A stretch of DNA of 64,000 bases. It comes from Carettochelys insculpta (taxonomy: Eukaryota > Chordata > Testudines > Carettochelyidae). The position numbers and the translations under genes are program-made. The first letter of the stretch is position 1. Each line of letters begins with the position of its first letter. The notes beneath the pieces are model-generated. The model worked only from the letters and a program-made list of their open reading frames with translations, made no database searches and was not told the origin of the DNA. The DNA is taken from positions 101,069,001-101,133,000 of the forward strand of contig NC_134142.1 in NCBI RefSeq assembly GCF_033958435.1, in the 5' to 3' direction. Positions 24,042 to 34,140 of the stretch are shown here, piece by piece.

Positions 24042-24372
24042 TACAGGTTGAACCTCTCTTTTCCAGCACCCTTGGGACATGACTGGTGCTGAATGAGAGA
24101 ATTTGATAGACCAAGGGAGGTCAATATTGTCTAGCAGCATGACCAACATTTTCACTGCTTACTGGGCACTTAGAAGACATTTAGGGGAAAATTAAAGTTA
24201 AATAACAGCACAGAACACCAAGAACCAGGACTGGTGTCTGTAAACAAATGTTATGGGACCAGAGGAAACTTGGCCACACTGTGATAAGTGGTCCTCCAGC
24301 TAACTAAAATCATGCCAGATTAGGGATGTTGCTGGGTTAGAGTGCGAGATTAGATTTCTGAGAATCTCATTG
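24042..24372 (+). repeat. TACAGGTTGAACCTC-type interspersed repeat
   Basis: Starts TACAGGTTGAACCTCTC, then CAGCACCCTTGGGACATGAC, then CACTGCTTACTGGGCACTTA followed by GAAGACATTTAGGGG. The latter blocks recur on the minus strand at 60455-60645, so the two are copies of one family. Its start also resembles the copies at 22103 and 36641. Confidence 0.75.
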
Positions 24373-25283
24373 TAATTTGGCACTCATTCATATGCAGCTA
24401 TTAAAATGTTATAAAAACTGTTATTATAAACACAATTACAGGGCACGGTTTGGCTAGGGGATAGCTGGTGACTTCTGTTTGAATTTCCTGGTGACAAACT
24501 GCATCCCTCAAGAAGAAAGATTCAATTATAATTTTACTTACAAGCATTGTCAATGATTGAGGAAAGTACTTAAGCATACACTTAATTTTAATGACAAGCA
24601 GTGGGGTTTTTGGTGCTGGTCCTTGCGAGGGGCAGGGGGCGGAGGGCAGGGAGCAGAGAGCTGCCTGAGTACTGGCTCCTCTTTTTTTTTTTTTTTAATT
24701 ACCAAAAAAAGCACTGATCATGAAGCATCTCACTAAAAGCTATGCTCCTCCAACTTGAGCACGGGCTTAACTATTTGCCTGGATTTGGTCCATTATGATT
24801 TCTTGGGGCTTTTTCCCACCTCCATGGTTACAAATTCCCTAACAAAAGTTTTAAAACATTGTTTCTTTCCTATATATTTTTTTCCATTTTATATGTGATG
24901 AAATGTCTCCTACTTAAACTTCTTAAAAAAAAGCCAGTATAAGTTTACTTCCTTTATATCTGTATTACTAGTATGACCGGTTGTAATTCTCAGTATAGCT
25001 CTTCTGATATATGGGGCCCAATTCAAGCACCAGGTATCCCAAAGCATCAGTGTGACCTGCATATGCATATCTCAGGTAACAACTGGGTCTAGGCTCTGTC
25101 TTACTTCTCCGCCTCCTACAAGACAACTCTCCAGTGGCACACTGAAAAAACCAGTATGTTAATGTAAACTAGATACTATTCAACTTGCACTCAGAGGGTC
25201 TACACAAAGCTGTTACAATGCAACAAGCTAGTGCGCACTTCATTTTACACTCCCACAGTCCACGTGCAATGTAGATACTACCT
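24373..25283. other. Intronic DNA, nothing recognised
   Basis: Contains a 14-base T-run near 24684. No gene or clear repeat. Confidence 0.4.
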
Positions 25284-25719
25284 GGCTGTGTCTACATGTG
25301 CTACTTCTTCCAGAAGTGGCATGATAATGAGCCATCCGGAAGATGCGAATGAGGTACGGATGTAAATTTGCTGCATCTCATTAGCATATGGGCATGTGGT
25401 TCGGAGTCTGGAAGAAGCTCTTCCTGACTCCAAAATACATGTGCAAACGCACAGCCCATCGGGATCTTCCAGAAGGAAATCCTCCTTCCGGAACCCCGCT
25501 CGTCCTCAAAATCTTCTGGAAGATCCCTGAATGTATATTTTGGAGTATATACATGTCTGCATGTACATTTTGGAGTCTGGAAAACCTTCTTCCGGACTCC
25601 AAACCACATGCCCGTATGCTAATGAGGCACAGGAAATTTACATCCACACCTCACTAGCATCTTCTGGATGGCTCATTACCATGCTGCTTCCGGAAGAAGT
25701 GGCACTTGTAGACACAGCC
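25284..25719. mobile_element. Palindromic MITE with CCT target duplication
   Basis: Ends are GGCTGTGTCTACATGTGC and the complement GGCTGTGTCTACAAGTGCC, flanked by CCT at 25281-25283 and 25720-25722. The arms pair inward through CTTCTTCC, GATGGCTCATTA, GCATATGGGCATGTGG and TTCCGGACTCCAAA. It is the same length (436 bp) and plan as the nested MITE at 15283 but has a different interior. The frames on both strands are reflections of the palindrome. Confidence 0.88.
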
Positions 25720-25722
25720 CCT

Positions 25723-26955
25723 GTGTTACTGCAGAACCATTCTACAGAAAGCACGAATTCCTGGGCTATGGTAGCTGCTGCAGTTGTGCATGTAGTGGAG
25801 TTTAATTTTTCAGCAATATGCTTTTTCATCTCTCCCCTATCAAATTTCACAGTCAGTGAGAAAGTGAGTTGGTGCTATAATGTGTCTGATAAAATTAAAA
25901 GAAAATAATCATGAACAATGCTGAACTACGAATGTCTTCAGATACTAGCAGATAAACACTCTCCACGTTTCCCCCACAGAGTTAAGAGCAAGAAGGTAGA
26001 AACAATTACACAATAGCAAAAAAAGCAGCACTAATTAAATCCATAATCATCTTTTATGGGTAAAGCAAGATTCCGCCTTTTAACATAATAGAGCAAGATT
26101 GCAACTGGTTGTATTCTTTAGGCAATATAATCTTCTAAACGTTCTGGTTATCGAATCCTTAAAACACCCTCCTCCCCGGGAGAACTGTAGTCAACAGTGA
26201 TTTCTGTCATAAGAAAGGAGTGCAAATTTAATAGCAATTCCTCAAAGTGCAAATGACTTAACAAAATAACTAATGAATCCATTCAGCACAGATCACTATC
26301 TGATCTGTTAGATGGCAGTTTCTGTGGAAACGAAGTTAAATATTTCCAAAACAATGACCTCGAAACACAAATGTAATTTATTGATAGGTATTTACATATC
26401 AGACAGTTTAAGTATTAGCTAACTAAGAGGTAGCCATTGGCCACCATACAGGGAATTAAATACAGAAGAATGAATGAAATGCACAAATCAGTGACAATAT
26501 AACAGCAATGACATTATAGTGATTCATCAGCACTGGCAAGGAACCTGAAGCTAAGAGTTTTGGATCTGTCTTTGGAAAATGTTTCTAAAATGCACTAAAA
26601 TGCTTTTGTAAAAATTACAATAACTAAATAAGTACCTAAATAAACTTTTCATTTCACTTATACGGTACTAATTAAGGCATAAAACATCTCAGTAATAAGC
26701 ATGTTATACTATTTTACAGATGAAGAAGAAAGACAAAGCCAACGTAATCACAAGTGGCCACTGATTTTCAGAATTACCATTTTGAGATGATTTTGGCTCG
26801 ATATTCAGAATTTTTGTGGCACTGCCCCCAACTCCATTTAATGTCAGCAGGAGCAATGAGTGTATGGGTCCTCTGCAAATCAAGTTCAAAATATTTACAG
26901 TTAGGCACTCAAAAATGGAGGCATCCAATATTATTAACAAACTACTTGACACACA
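25723..26955. other. Intronic DNA, nothing recognised
   Basis: AT-rich. No domain, RNA or clear repeat. Confidence 0.4.
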
Positions 26956-27325
26956 GCCTACGTCTACACTACAGAGAACTTTCAAAAGAAACCCTTTCAG
27001 AAGATCTCTTCTGAAAGAACTTCTTTTGAAAGCGTGCACCCACACAGCAAAAAGTGGATCAAAAGAGTTATCTACTCTGTCAAAAGAGAACATCCACACA
27101 GCTCCCGCTCTTTCGAAAGAATGGACCAGGGATCGAAAAATCAGGTGCCATGAGGACTGTTCTTCTGAAAAAAGGGCCAAAAGAGCTTCTGAACTGGTTT
27201 TCTTTCTAAAGCTTTTGAAAAAAGGCACTCTTCCTGAAACGGGAGTGGAAGAGCGCTTTCTAAAGGACTGCCACATTCTTTCAATTTACTTTCAAAAGAA
27301 CACTTTTTGTTTGTAGACGCTCCAT
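26956..27325. mobile_element. Fold-back MITE, TTTTGAAAG-type interior
   Basis: Starts GCCTACGTCTACACTAC and ends GTTTGTAGACGCTCC, a decayed copy of the TCTACAC terminal repeat. The interior is built from repeated TTTCAAAAGAA and CTTTTGAAAG blocks in both orientations. The two long minus and plus frames here are palindrome artefacts. Confidence 0.75.
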
Positions 27326-27338
27326 GGGATCTTTTGAA

Positions 27339-27437
27339 TAGAATCATAGGGCTGGAAGGAACCTCAGGAGGTCATCTAGTCCAGCCCCTCGCTTCAAGCA
27401 GGATCAACCCCCACTAAGTCATCGCAGACAGGACCTT
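27339..27437 (-). mobile_element. CR1 LINE 3' end fragment
   Basis: TAGAATCATAGGGCTGGAAG, then GAACCTCAGGAGGTCATCTA, then GTCCAGCCCC and AAGCAGGATCAACCCCCACT is the antisense of the well-known CR1 3' tail, which ends in an ATTCTATGATTCT-like repeat. It sits exactly between two MITEs. Confidence 0.9.
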
Positions 27438-27474
27438 CTTTCTAAAGACTTTGCTAGTGTTGATGCAGCCACTC

Positions 27475-27851
27475 TGGTTATGTCTATACAGCAGCATTTA
27501 TTCCAAAATAATCTATTCTGGAATAATTTTTCAGAAATGGCTTAAAATAATGCTGCTACCCACAAAATGCATTTTGAAATTGCTCTTAGCTATTTCAAAT
27601 ACATCGTGTACACACAATACAGCCTGTTTTGAAATAGAGCCATTGGACACACTATGGCTTATTTCAAAATGGGCTCTATTCCCTGTCTTAACAATAGGTA
27701 TTTTGAAACAGGCACTATTCTTCATGAAATGAGGTTTACCTATTTCAAAATAAGTCAACCCCTATTTCGAATTTCATCATGTAGATGCTAGCACAGTTAT
27801 TTCAAAACAGCAGTTGTTATTTCAAAATAATTGTGCTTTGTAGAACTACCC
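27475..27851. mobile_element. Fold-back MITE, TATTTCAAAATA-type interior
   Basis: The left end GGTTATGTCTATACAGC matches the complement of the right end, GGTAGTTCTACAAAGC. The interior has many ATTTCAAAAT and TTTTGAAATA blocks in both orientations. The two overlapping frames on opposite strands arise from the fold-back. Confidence 0.75.
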
Positions 27852-28452
27852 AGGGAAACCAGCCTGGACCAGATGTTCTGACTTCTAATTACATGCTCTA
27901 AACATTAGATAGGGCTCCTTCCACACAAGAAATCACAAGCCAAGTGCAGTGAAAGAGGAATAGCTATTTCCCAAACAGAAGCTCAGATACTGTGATAAAG
28001 GCATAAATTCCTGGACAGATAGAAACTGGTGAGAACTTATGCATCAGAATACATAGTAATGTGCATCTGTTTCCTTACTGTAAAACCAATATAGGAGGAA
28101 GGCTGGGCATAGCAGCCATTAACATACACACCCTCATTACAAAATCCTTGATCACACCCCAATATGCCCTGTTCTGGCTCACCCAGTACAGTGTCTATAG
28201 AGCAACAACTGTGCAGTGTTTCAAAGGTGCCAGTCCATAAGTGGGGTAAATCAGGCTTCTCCTAATACCTGTGCCTGCTGGGGGTTTGTCGAGTGCATAT
28301 TTACACAAAATTCAACCCAATGAAAACAGCAGCAACACAATGAAATAAATTACAAACCAGGACATGATGAAATACCTAGATGACAGACCCACCCAGTTCA
28401 TTTTTCTGCCATGTTTAAAATGAGATCTAATGCAGCCACTGGCTAGATGGAA
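27852..28452. other. Intronic DNA, nothing recognised
   Basis: No gene, RNA or clear repeat. Confidence 0.4.
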
Positions 28453-28592
28453 TGGCAGCGGTGCTAGAACAATTTTTATAATGGGGGTGCTGAGAGCAGT
28501 TGAACCAAAGTGGAAATCCTGTATGCAATGGAAACTGCTTCAAGACAGGAGTGCTGCAGCATCACCCCAGCAATCCTAGTTTCAGCACCTAA
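28453..28592 (+). repeat. Interspersed repeat shared with 61257-61395
   Basis: GTGCTAGAACAATTTTTATA, GGGGGTGCTGAGAGCAGTTG and CAATGGAAACTGCTTCAAGA, then TTTCAGCACCTA, follow the same order as the copy near the right end of the window. Family name not known to me. Confidence 0.75.
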
Positions 28593-29019
28593 TTGTCATG
28601 GCTGCCACTCCTTGGGCTACTTCACACCACAAGCTGTCCCAGGATGACAATGAGAAGAGTTTGATTTTTGCAACCCTTCCAAGCTATCTGCTGGCTCGAT
28701 TAGGAGGAGAGGGAAGCTGCTCGTTCCAGGCCACAAGAAGGATGTCATTATGGAAGTCAGGGAGGGTAGCAAATTGTACAATGAACAGGAGGGCACATGG
28801 CACCCAGGACTAGGGCTTGTAATTGTTTTAATTTGATGATAGTTTTGGCAAAGTATTTCAGCTAGACAAGAGGCTCAGCAGCCATGCTCCAAAGTGCCAT
28901 ACCGGACCTCAGAGTTCAAACTCTCAAACAATCATGGAAATTAATTGGGATTGAGAGGCACTGGCGAGCCCCTGGCTAGAGGTTGCTGATCAAATTTGCT
29001 AGAAAAGGTGAGAGTGGAA

Positions 29020-29235
29020 TTCCAACCTGGGTTCAGTTCCTGGTTCTGTCACCTATTTGATTGCAGGCAAATCACTTAGTTTCTCTCTGTGTCTCAGTTC
29101 TGCACCTCTAAGTAGCTCCCTACCTCACAAGTGTATTGTGAGGATAGTTAGGTGTACTGTGAGGATAAATACATTAAAGATTATGAGTGCTCAGATACTC
29201 TGGTAGTGGGGTTATATGAGTACCTAATATAGAAA
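29020..29235 (+). repeat. MIR-like SINE
   Basis: Long MIR-like match: GGGTTCAGTTCCTGGTTCTG (the tRNA-like B-box region), then GGCAAATCACTTAGTTTCTC, TGTGTCTCAGTTCTGCACC and ATTGTGAGGATAAATACATT. The last block is partly duplicated (TGAGGATAGTTAGG, then TGAGGATAAATAC). Confidence 0.75.
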
Positions 29236-29293
29236 TATTGCTAGGGACAAGGAAATGCATTCCTTAGGAGTAGGCTCTGGGAACCTTCTAGAG

Positions 29294-29969
29294 CAGGGGT
29301 GAGCAAAATACAACCTGCCAAGCCTTCAGATCTGGCCTGTGGGCTGCCCCTAAGGCTGCAGAGGGTGAGAGCTTCAGGTACTGCCCTCAGCCTCAAGAAA
29401 ATTCTTCAGCTCTTATTGACCAGAAAGCAGCCAAGAAGAGCTGAGAAATTTTGCTGGAGGTGAGAATGGCATATGAAACCAGCAAATGGGAGCTCACAAA
29501 TTTTGCTGGGGCAGGGGCAGTGCAGAAAAATTTCTCAGTTCCCACTGAGCAGTTTTCAGCCAATAGGAGCCAAGAGATTTAGCTGGGAGCAGGCATACTC
29601 ATGACCAATGGGAGCTGAAAGCTTTTGCTGGGGGCAGGACAGTGCAGCACAATTGCTTAAATCCCATTGTCCCGAGCCTTCTTCTGGCACCACAACCCAA
29701 CTCCCTCCCAGACCCTTCACCCACTCCTATATCCTTCCCCCACATCAGAATCCCCTCCTGCCTCCCTCCCCCAGGTCACAACCCCCTCTTTCAATAAAAC
29801 TCCCTCTCAGACCCCACACCCTATTCTGCACTCTTTTCCCTGTTCCAAGCATCCTTCTGCACCCAGCCCTGCTCTCATACCCCACAGCTCCTCCACAGAA
29901 AAGCGCAGCCCTTGGAGTGTGGCCCAAAATCCTGGAGTGGCTCCCATCAAAAATCATTGCTCAACGCTG
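29294..29969. mobile_element. Non-autonomous hAT DNA transposon
   Basis: The left end CAGGGGTGAGCAAAATAC and the complement of the right end, CAGCGTTGAGCAATGATTTT, are hAT-type terminal repeats. The flanks TTCTAGAG (29286-29293) and TTTTACAG (29970-29977) agree at 6 of 8 positions, as expected of an old 8-bp duplication. The left copy fits the NTCTAGAN target preference known for hAT. The C-rich interior gives spurious frames. No transposase remains. Confidence 0.82.
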
Positions 29970-29977
29970 TTTTACAG

Positions 29978-31599
29978 TGATTTAGTCCTGGTTGAACTTT
30001 TCTAGAACATCCATTAGGCTTGGCATCCTCTATACCTGAATGCAGCTGAAGGCTTTTTAGGTAGAAAGTACTCCTCCTGATACCATGCCATGTGGCAAAA
30101 GAAACCCTCTTACTAAGGGAGGGGGAAGAGAAGAGTAGCTCTGATGTAAGTTGTCTGGAAAATCTCATTACGTGTAACTCAATATATCTCAAGTAGGAAC
30201 ACCCTGGCATAATACCTACACGGGCACGGAGGTAACTAGACTGGGAACAATAAACAGAACATAAAAGGAATGTGAATACCAGAGCTTTAAATAAGTTAAC
30301 AGAACATAAAAATCAATCACACCTGGTCCAGACCAATCCTAAAAGGTGGTGGTCATCTGCCGAGAGTTGGATCCAAGTAAGTCATTGGGCATTGCTAATA
30401 AATCAGGATTTCTCCCACAAACTGGCAAGAAATTGTCTCAAATTCAGTAACACCTACCTTCCCCCACCTACCCCCGCAAAAAAATCCTGCCCTGCTAAAG
30501 CACACCATTCAATATCTCATGTTGTAAATCAGCTTCAGATCTATATATGGGTAAAAATACATACTATCTCTCCAAAACTCTGAAACTCAGCAGTGTCTTT
30601 ATGCCTACAGTACTATTTAAAAGGAGAAAATACCTACATACAAAAACATTCAGGCAGCAATGAAAACTTAAACACAGAACCTAGGCATGTCTCAGCGAGA
30701 TAGCAAGGAACATATGCTGAGATTTTGCTGACATATCAGGATTAGAAGGAAAAACACAAGGATTAGAAGAAATAGCATTTGTTCCTCTCTTAAGAGCATG
30801 GTGTGATGGAAAGGTCAGTCTGTCTGCTGCCACCTCCCTGACACTACTAGTATGTCTCCCATTTCTGCCTTCCATCCCTCAGGAACTGGTACCGTCTGGC
30901 CTGACTAGCCTGATACGTCAGTCTGTCTGCCAGCATAGTCTAAAATGCAGAGCAGGAGGCCAAATGTGCCCAATCAGCAGTCATGCTACTACTAAGAGAA
31001 GGGGTTATGAAGCCACAGTGTTCAATCCCCAGATGGCACAGATGACCCAGTATTCTAGGGTAAAGAGGGGGAAGCTAGGATTCTTCCAGCAAGACCCCAT
31101 TTCCAGGGTATCACCCACATTCTACTAAGCTCAAATGCCTGCAGATATGTTATGCTGTTTTCAAAATATACCACATGCCTACATGGCCATCTCTATATAA
31201 TATTAATCAGTTCAGTTTGCCGCAGCAGACCATCTGCTTTGCTCACACCATAGTACTCTAACACAGTCTGGTTACACTGCTATCAAGCACATTTAGGCAT
31301 CAGCAGTACAGAAGCAATCTGATCCGTGCTGAAAATATTACTAGGCTAGCAAAAATAGCATAAGGGAGGGAACATTCATTTTCATCTCTCACACTGGTAA
31401 GCAACATATTTAAAGATGCACCCAGATACACATTCAAATTAAATCTAAATACTGCATATTAGAAATGAAGGGCTGTCTCTGATTACATGTATATGCAGGT
31501 TAAAGATGGAAAATTCCATTTAGCAAGAAATTTCCTAGACAGCATTCAAGTGTACAAGCTGATTGATAATATATTCTCTGTACATTGCAGTTGAATATA
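29978..31599. other. NAV2 intron 1, nothing recognised
   Basis: Unassigned sequence upstream (in window order) of the G-poor tract. No gene or clear repeat. Confidence 0.4.
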
Positions 31600-32027
31600 G
31601 AACATGTCAACCTGCCATCACCACTACCACACACACACAATCACAAACACAAAAACAAACAGCAAACCAATACTCCAGTATATCCCCATATGCAAAATAC
31701 ACCCATCACAACTAGCAGCCCGATCACCATCAGAGACCAGCACAAAACCAGAACACACCCACCCAGTCAAATCACATACCCCATAACATACATCCTTTCC
31801 ACCTCCAAATAAACTCCACAAATACTATCCCTGCAAACAACTAACACCCAATCCAACACAAATACATAGCATACTTAACAACCAACACCCGGCCACCATC
31901 CCACCGAAAAAACAAGATCACCCCTGCAACCACTTACCACCTCCAAAATTAGAAACATCCCCACCACATAACATCTCCACTACACACACATCCTCACATA
32001 CGCCGTAAAACAACACTCTTTTCTAAC
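31600..32027 (-). other. G/U-rich, C-poor start of NAV2 intron 1
   Basis: On the plus strand this stretch is almost free of G: several 60-base lines contain one or two G only. It is mostly A and C. On the transcribed (minus) strand it is therefore rich in G and U with UG and GGG runs. It abuts the NAV2 splice donor at 32027. Only a short part is a simple CA repeat; the rest is not a clean tandem repeat. Frames through it are compositional artefacts. Confidence 0.7.
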
Positions 32028-32285
32028 CTGAGTGTCAAATCCACTTTCTAGCGAGCTACTCTTCCTGGGGGGGAAACCATCCCCTGCATTCTCATGTCCA
32101 TGAGGCGACTTCAGGGGAATCTGGCTAGAATAAGATGGCTTAGTCACCTCCACCTTGTTCCCAAACTTCAGGTAACAGGGCTGTGGGATGGTCCTGGCTG
32201 TCGGGACATGCAGGATGGGAGCAGCACTATGCACAGGTTTAGGTAGTCCTGATTTCATTTTGGAGGCTACCAGGATGGCTGGCAT
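32028..32285 (-). CDS. NAV2: Neuron navigator 2, first coding exon
   Basis: NAV2 is a large cytoskeleton-associated protein of neurons and other cells, with an N-terminal calponin-homology (CH) domain, microtubule-binding regions and a C-terminal AAA module. This exon encodes 86 residues and starts MPAILVASKMKSGLPKPVHS, followed by AAPILHVP, PQPCYLKFGNKVEV, SQIPLKS and a terminal ESGFDTQ. That order matches what I know of the NAV2 long-isoform N-terminus, just before the CH domain. ATG at 32285 has A at -3 (GAAAATGC) and is the first ATG after an in-frame TAG at 32390-32388. The frame is open further upstream only through non-ATG codons. The exon ends CAG|GTTAGA, phase 0. The following CH-domain exons were not found in the window, consistent with a long intron. 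Assignment rests on recalled family similarity, not a search. Confidence 0.88.
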
Positions 32286-32400
32286 TTTCTCTTTCTGCTT
32301 TCCTAACACGTTTCTGACAGCAGCAGCAGCAGCAACAGTAGTAGCAGCAGCAGCCAGGGAGAGTGAAAAGACTGGTTCGTAAAGCTGCTATGGAAAAGCA
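32286..32400 (-). promoter_or_regulatory. NAV2: NAV2 5' UTR with CUG repeat
   Basis: On the sense strand the leader holds two runs of CTG (five units, then CTACTACTG-type spacers, then three more), at 32318-32358, just before the start codon. An in-frame TAG at 32390-32388 closes the frame upstream. No ATG lies between this stop and the chosen start. The transcription start cannot be fixed by eye, and the surrounding few hundred bases contain few CpGs, so no CpG island is evident. Confidence 0.55.
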
Positions 32401-32708
32401 ACGCTGCTTAGGAAGCTCCAAAAGCTGCTTAGAAAATAATAGAATGAAGAAACAGACACTTTTAAGCCTAAAATATCTCAGTGTCTTGCGAGCTTTCCAC
32501 CTGTTTCCTTAAGCCACCGTCCTCCTTCCACGCCTCTTCTGTTGCTACTGCTATTTAATTTGTTCTTTCCTTTTGCTTGCTGACTCCTATAATTTTCTTT
32601 CTTGGAAAGAGGAGACTTTTACTTCATTATCTTGTCACTGCATCTCCGAAATGAGGCAGCCTTTTGAAATAAAAAAGGAACCTGCTGCAGCATATGCTTC
32701 CTGTGTGT

Positions 32709-32769
<61 letters not shown>

Positions 32770-33999
32770 CAAGCAGGATTTCCAGCTTAAGATGTCTTTC
32801 TTCAGTCTTAGCCAAGAAGCAGATGTAGCTCAGTGTGTTAATGACTGATGCCCTTGGATGTGAGCCTTAGGGAATCAAGCTTCTTAGTCTTAATATCTGT
32901 GAACAGGACAATGATGTTAGAGCAGAAGGAGAAACACCCATTGATGACATTTAAATTAAAAAAAAAATGCCAGTAGCAACAAAATTTCCCAGCTCCTCCA
33001 GTGATGATCGTGAAACACAGAGTAAAAATTCAGCTGTCAAACAGGAGGGACAGCAGCCATCACCTCATTTTAAACATCAGCACTGACACAGGTGTCAGCA
33101 CTACTGCTAATATATTGTGTGTGATAGAGGCAGCCTGCTGTTCCTACACCAAAGAAGGCGACAGAGATTAGCTGGAGCAGGGGAAGGTTGCAAGCTGACA
33201 GTACAGTAAAAGAGTGCAGGCCTCTGATTGGTCCTTCCAACTCAAATCAGAAACAAAATATCTCTGCAAAAGAGGAGTGGCTTCAACTCCTGTGACTGGC
33301 AAGCAACTGTGTGACTATGCTCAGTTACAAAGCAGGATCTGTAATAGCTCTGCAGAAGCATCCACGAATGAGTAGTGTAATGTGAAGGATGCATTAGTGT
33401 TTCCAAACAGTTTTTTTTTTTTTTTTTTACTAAAAAGCATTTCCAAATAAAAACACAAGAGACTGAATCATCACTCAATTTTTACTCACTCCTCATTCAG
33501 AGCTGCCTTTCAGAAGTGTAAAGAAAGGACTTACTTATTTAACCGACTACTGATACATTGACAAAGGGCTTTAGCTCAAGTTGCATCATCTCATGCTTTA
33601 TCTCTAGAGTTTCCAGTTGAATTCCTAAGGAGTTAGCCAAGATGGTGACCATCACGCCAACAGTTAGGGCTAGCAACAGGAATCTCCCAGAATAGGCTCA
33701 ACCTCCCAGAGGCTACTGCACCAATCTAAGAGATGTTCTGAGGCTAAAAATCTGGTGGCACTCAAACCCTCTAGACTCAGCTCAGGGCCTTCTTCAAACA
33801 CTCCAAACCCCTCAGCCTCAGCTCAAAATCCATATCCCAACCCCCACCCAGTTAAAATGAGTGAAGATCAGGGAAAGCAAGCAATGGAGAGAAGAGTGAT
33901 GGACTGGGCGGGGCCTTGAGGAAAGGATGGGAAAGAGTGTTTGGGTTTGTGTGTTTAATACAGCTGGGAACTCCACTAATAGCCAACAAACCTTGTAAG
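32401..33999. other. Region upstream of NAV2 exon, candidate promoter
   Basis: Holds the TG/GA microsatellite at 32702-32769 and a T-run at 33410-33428. No second exon or other gene was recognised. An AATTAAATAG (minus strand, about 32555) is TATA-like but weak. Confidence 0.35.
32702..32769. repeat. (TG)n(AG)n microsatellite
   Basis: About 39 bases of TG with one interruption, running straight into about 29 bases of GA. Both are polymorphism-prone. It lies about 420 bases upstream of the NAV2 start codon. Confidence 0.97.
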
Positions 34000-34140
34000 G
34001 TATGACTAACCCCATTTTACAGCCGGGGAAAATCTGAGATACTGGATAAGCTAAACAACTTGTTCAAGATCACATGGTAGATAAACGGAATGGTTAAAAA
34101 TAAAAACTATCTCCTGTTCTAACCACTACACACAACACTT
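34000..34140 (-). repeat. MIR-like SINE fragment, antisense
   Basis: CCCCATTTTACAGCCGGGGA followed by AAATCTGAG, then TTGTTCAAGATCACATGG, then CTCCTGTTCTAACCACTAC is the antisense MIR order. Confidence 0.6.

Noticed and set aside
25301..25908. Cluster of frames including a 125-codon one
   Set aside because: Arise from the palindromic MITE at 25284-25719.
26704..27276. 190-codon minus-strand frame, the longest in the window
   Set aside because: Mostly inside the TTTTGAAAG-type MITE. A plus-strand frame of 166 codons mirrors it and no domain is recognised.
31585..31821. His/Thr/Pro-rich frames in the G-poor tract
   Set aside because: Composition artefact of near absence of G on one strand.
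1..32027. NAV2 CH-domain exon expected after the first coding exon
   Set aside because: Scanning the minus strand for an IYTDWANHYL-like start after an acceptor gave nothing convincing. The intron probably extends beyond the window.
32286..32309. Upstream in-frame start giving MLGKQKEK before the NAV2 start
   Set aside because: The codon at 32309 is GTG, not ATG. The first ATG after the in-frame TAG is at 32285, which matches the known protein start.
32318..32358. Polyglutamine or polyalanine coding repeat
   Set aside because: It lies upstream of the start codon and downstream of an in-frame stop without an ATG, so it is leader sequence.
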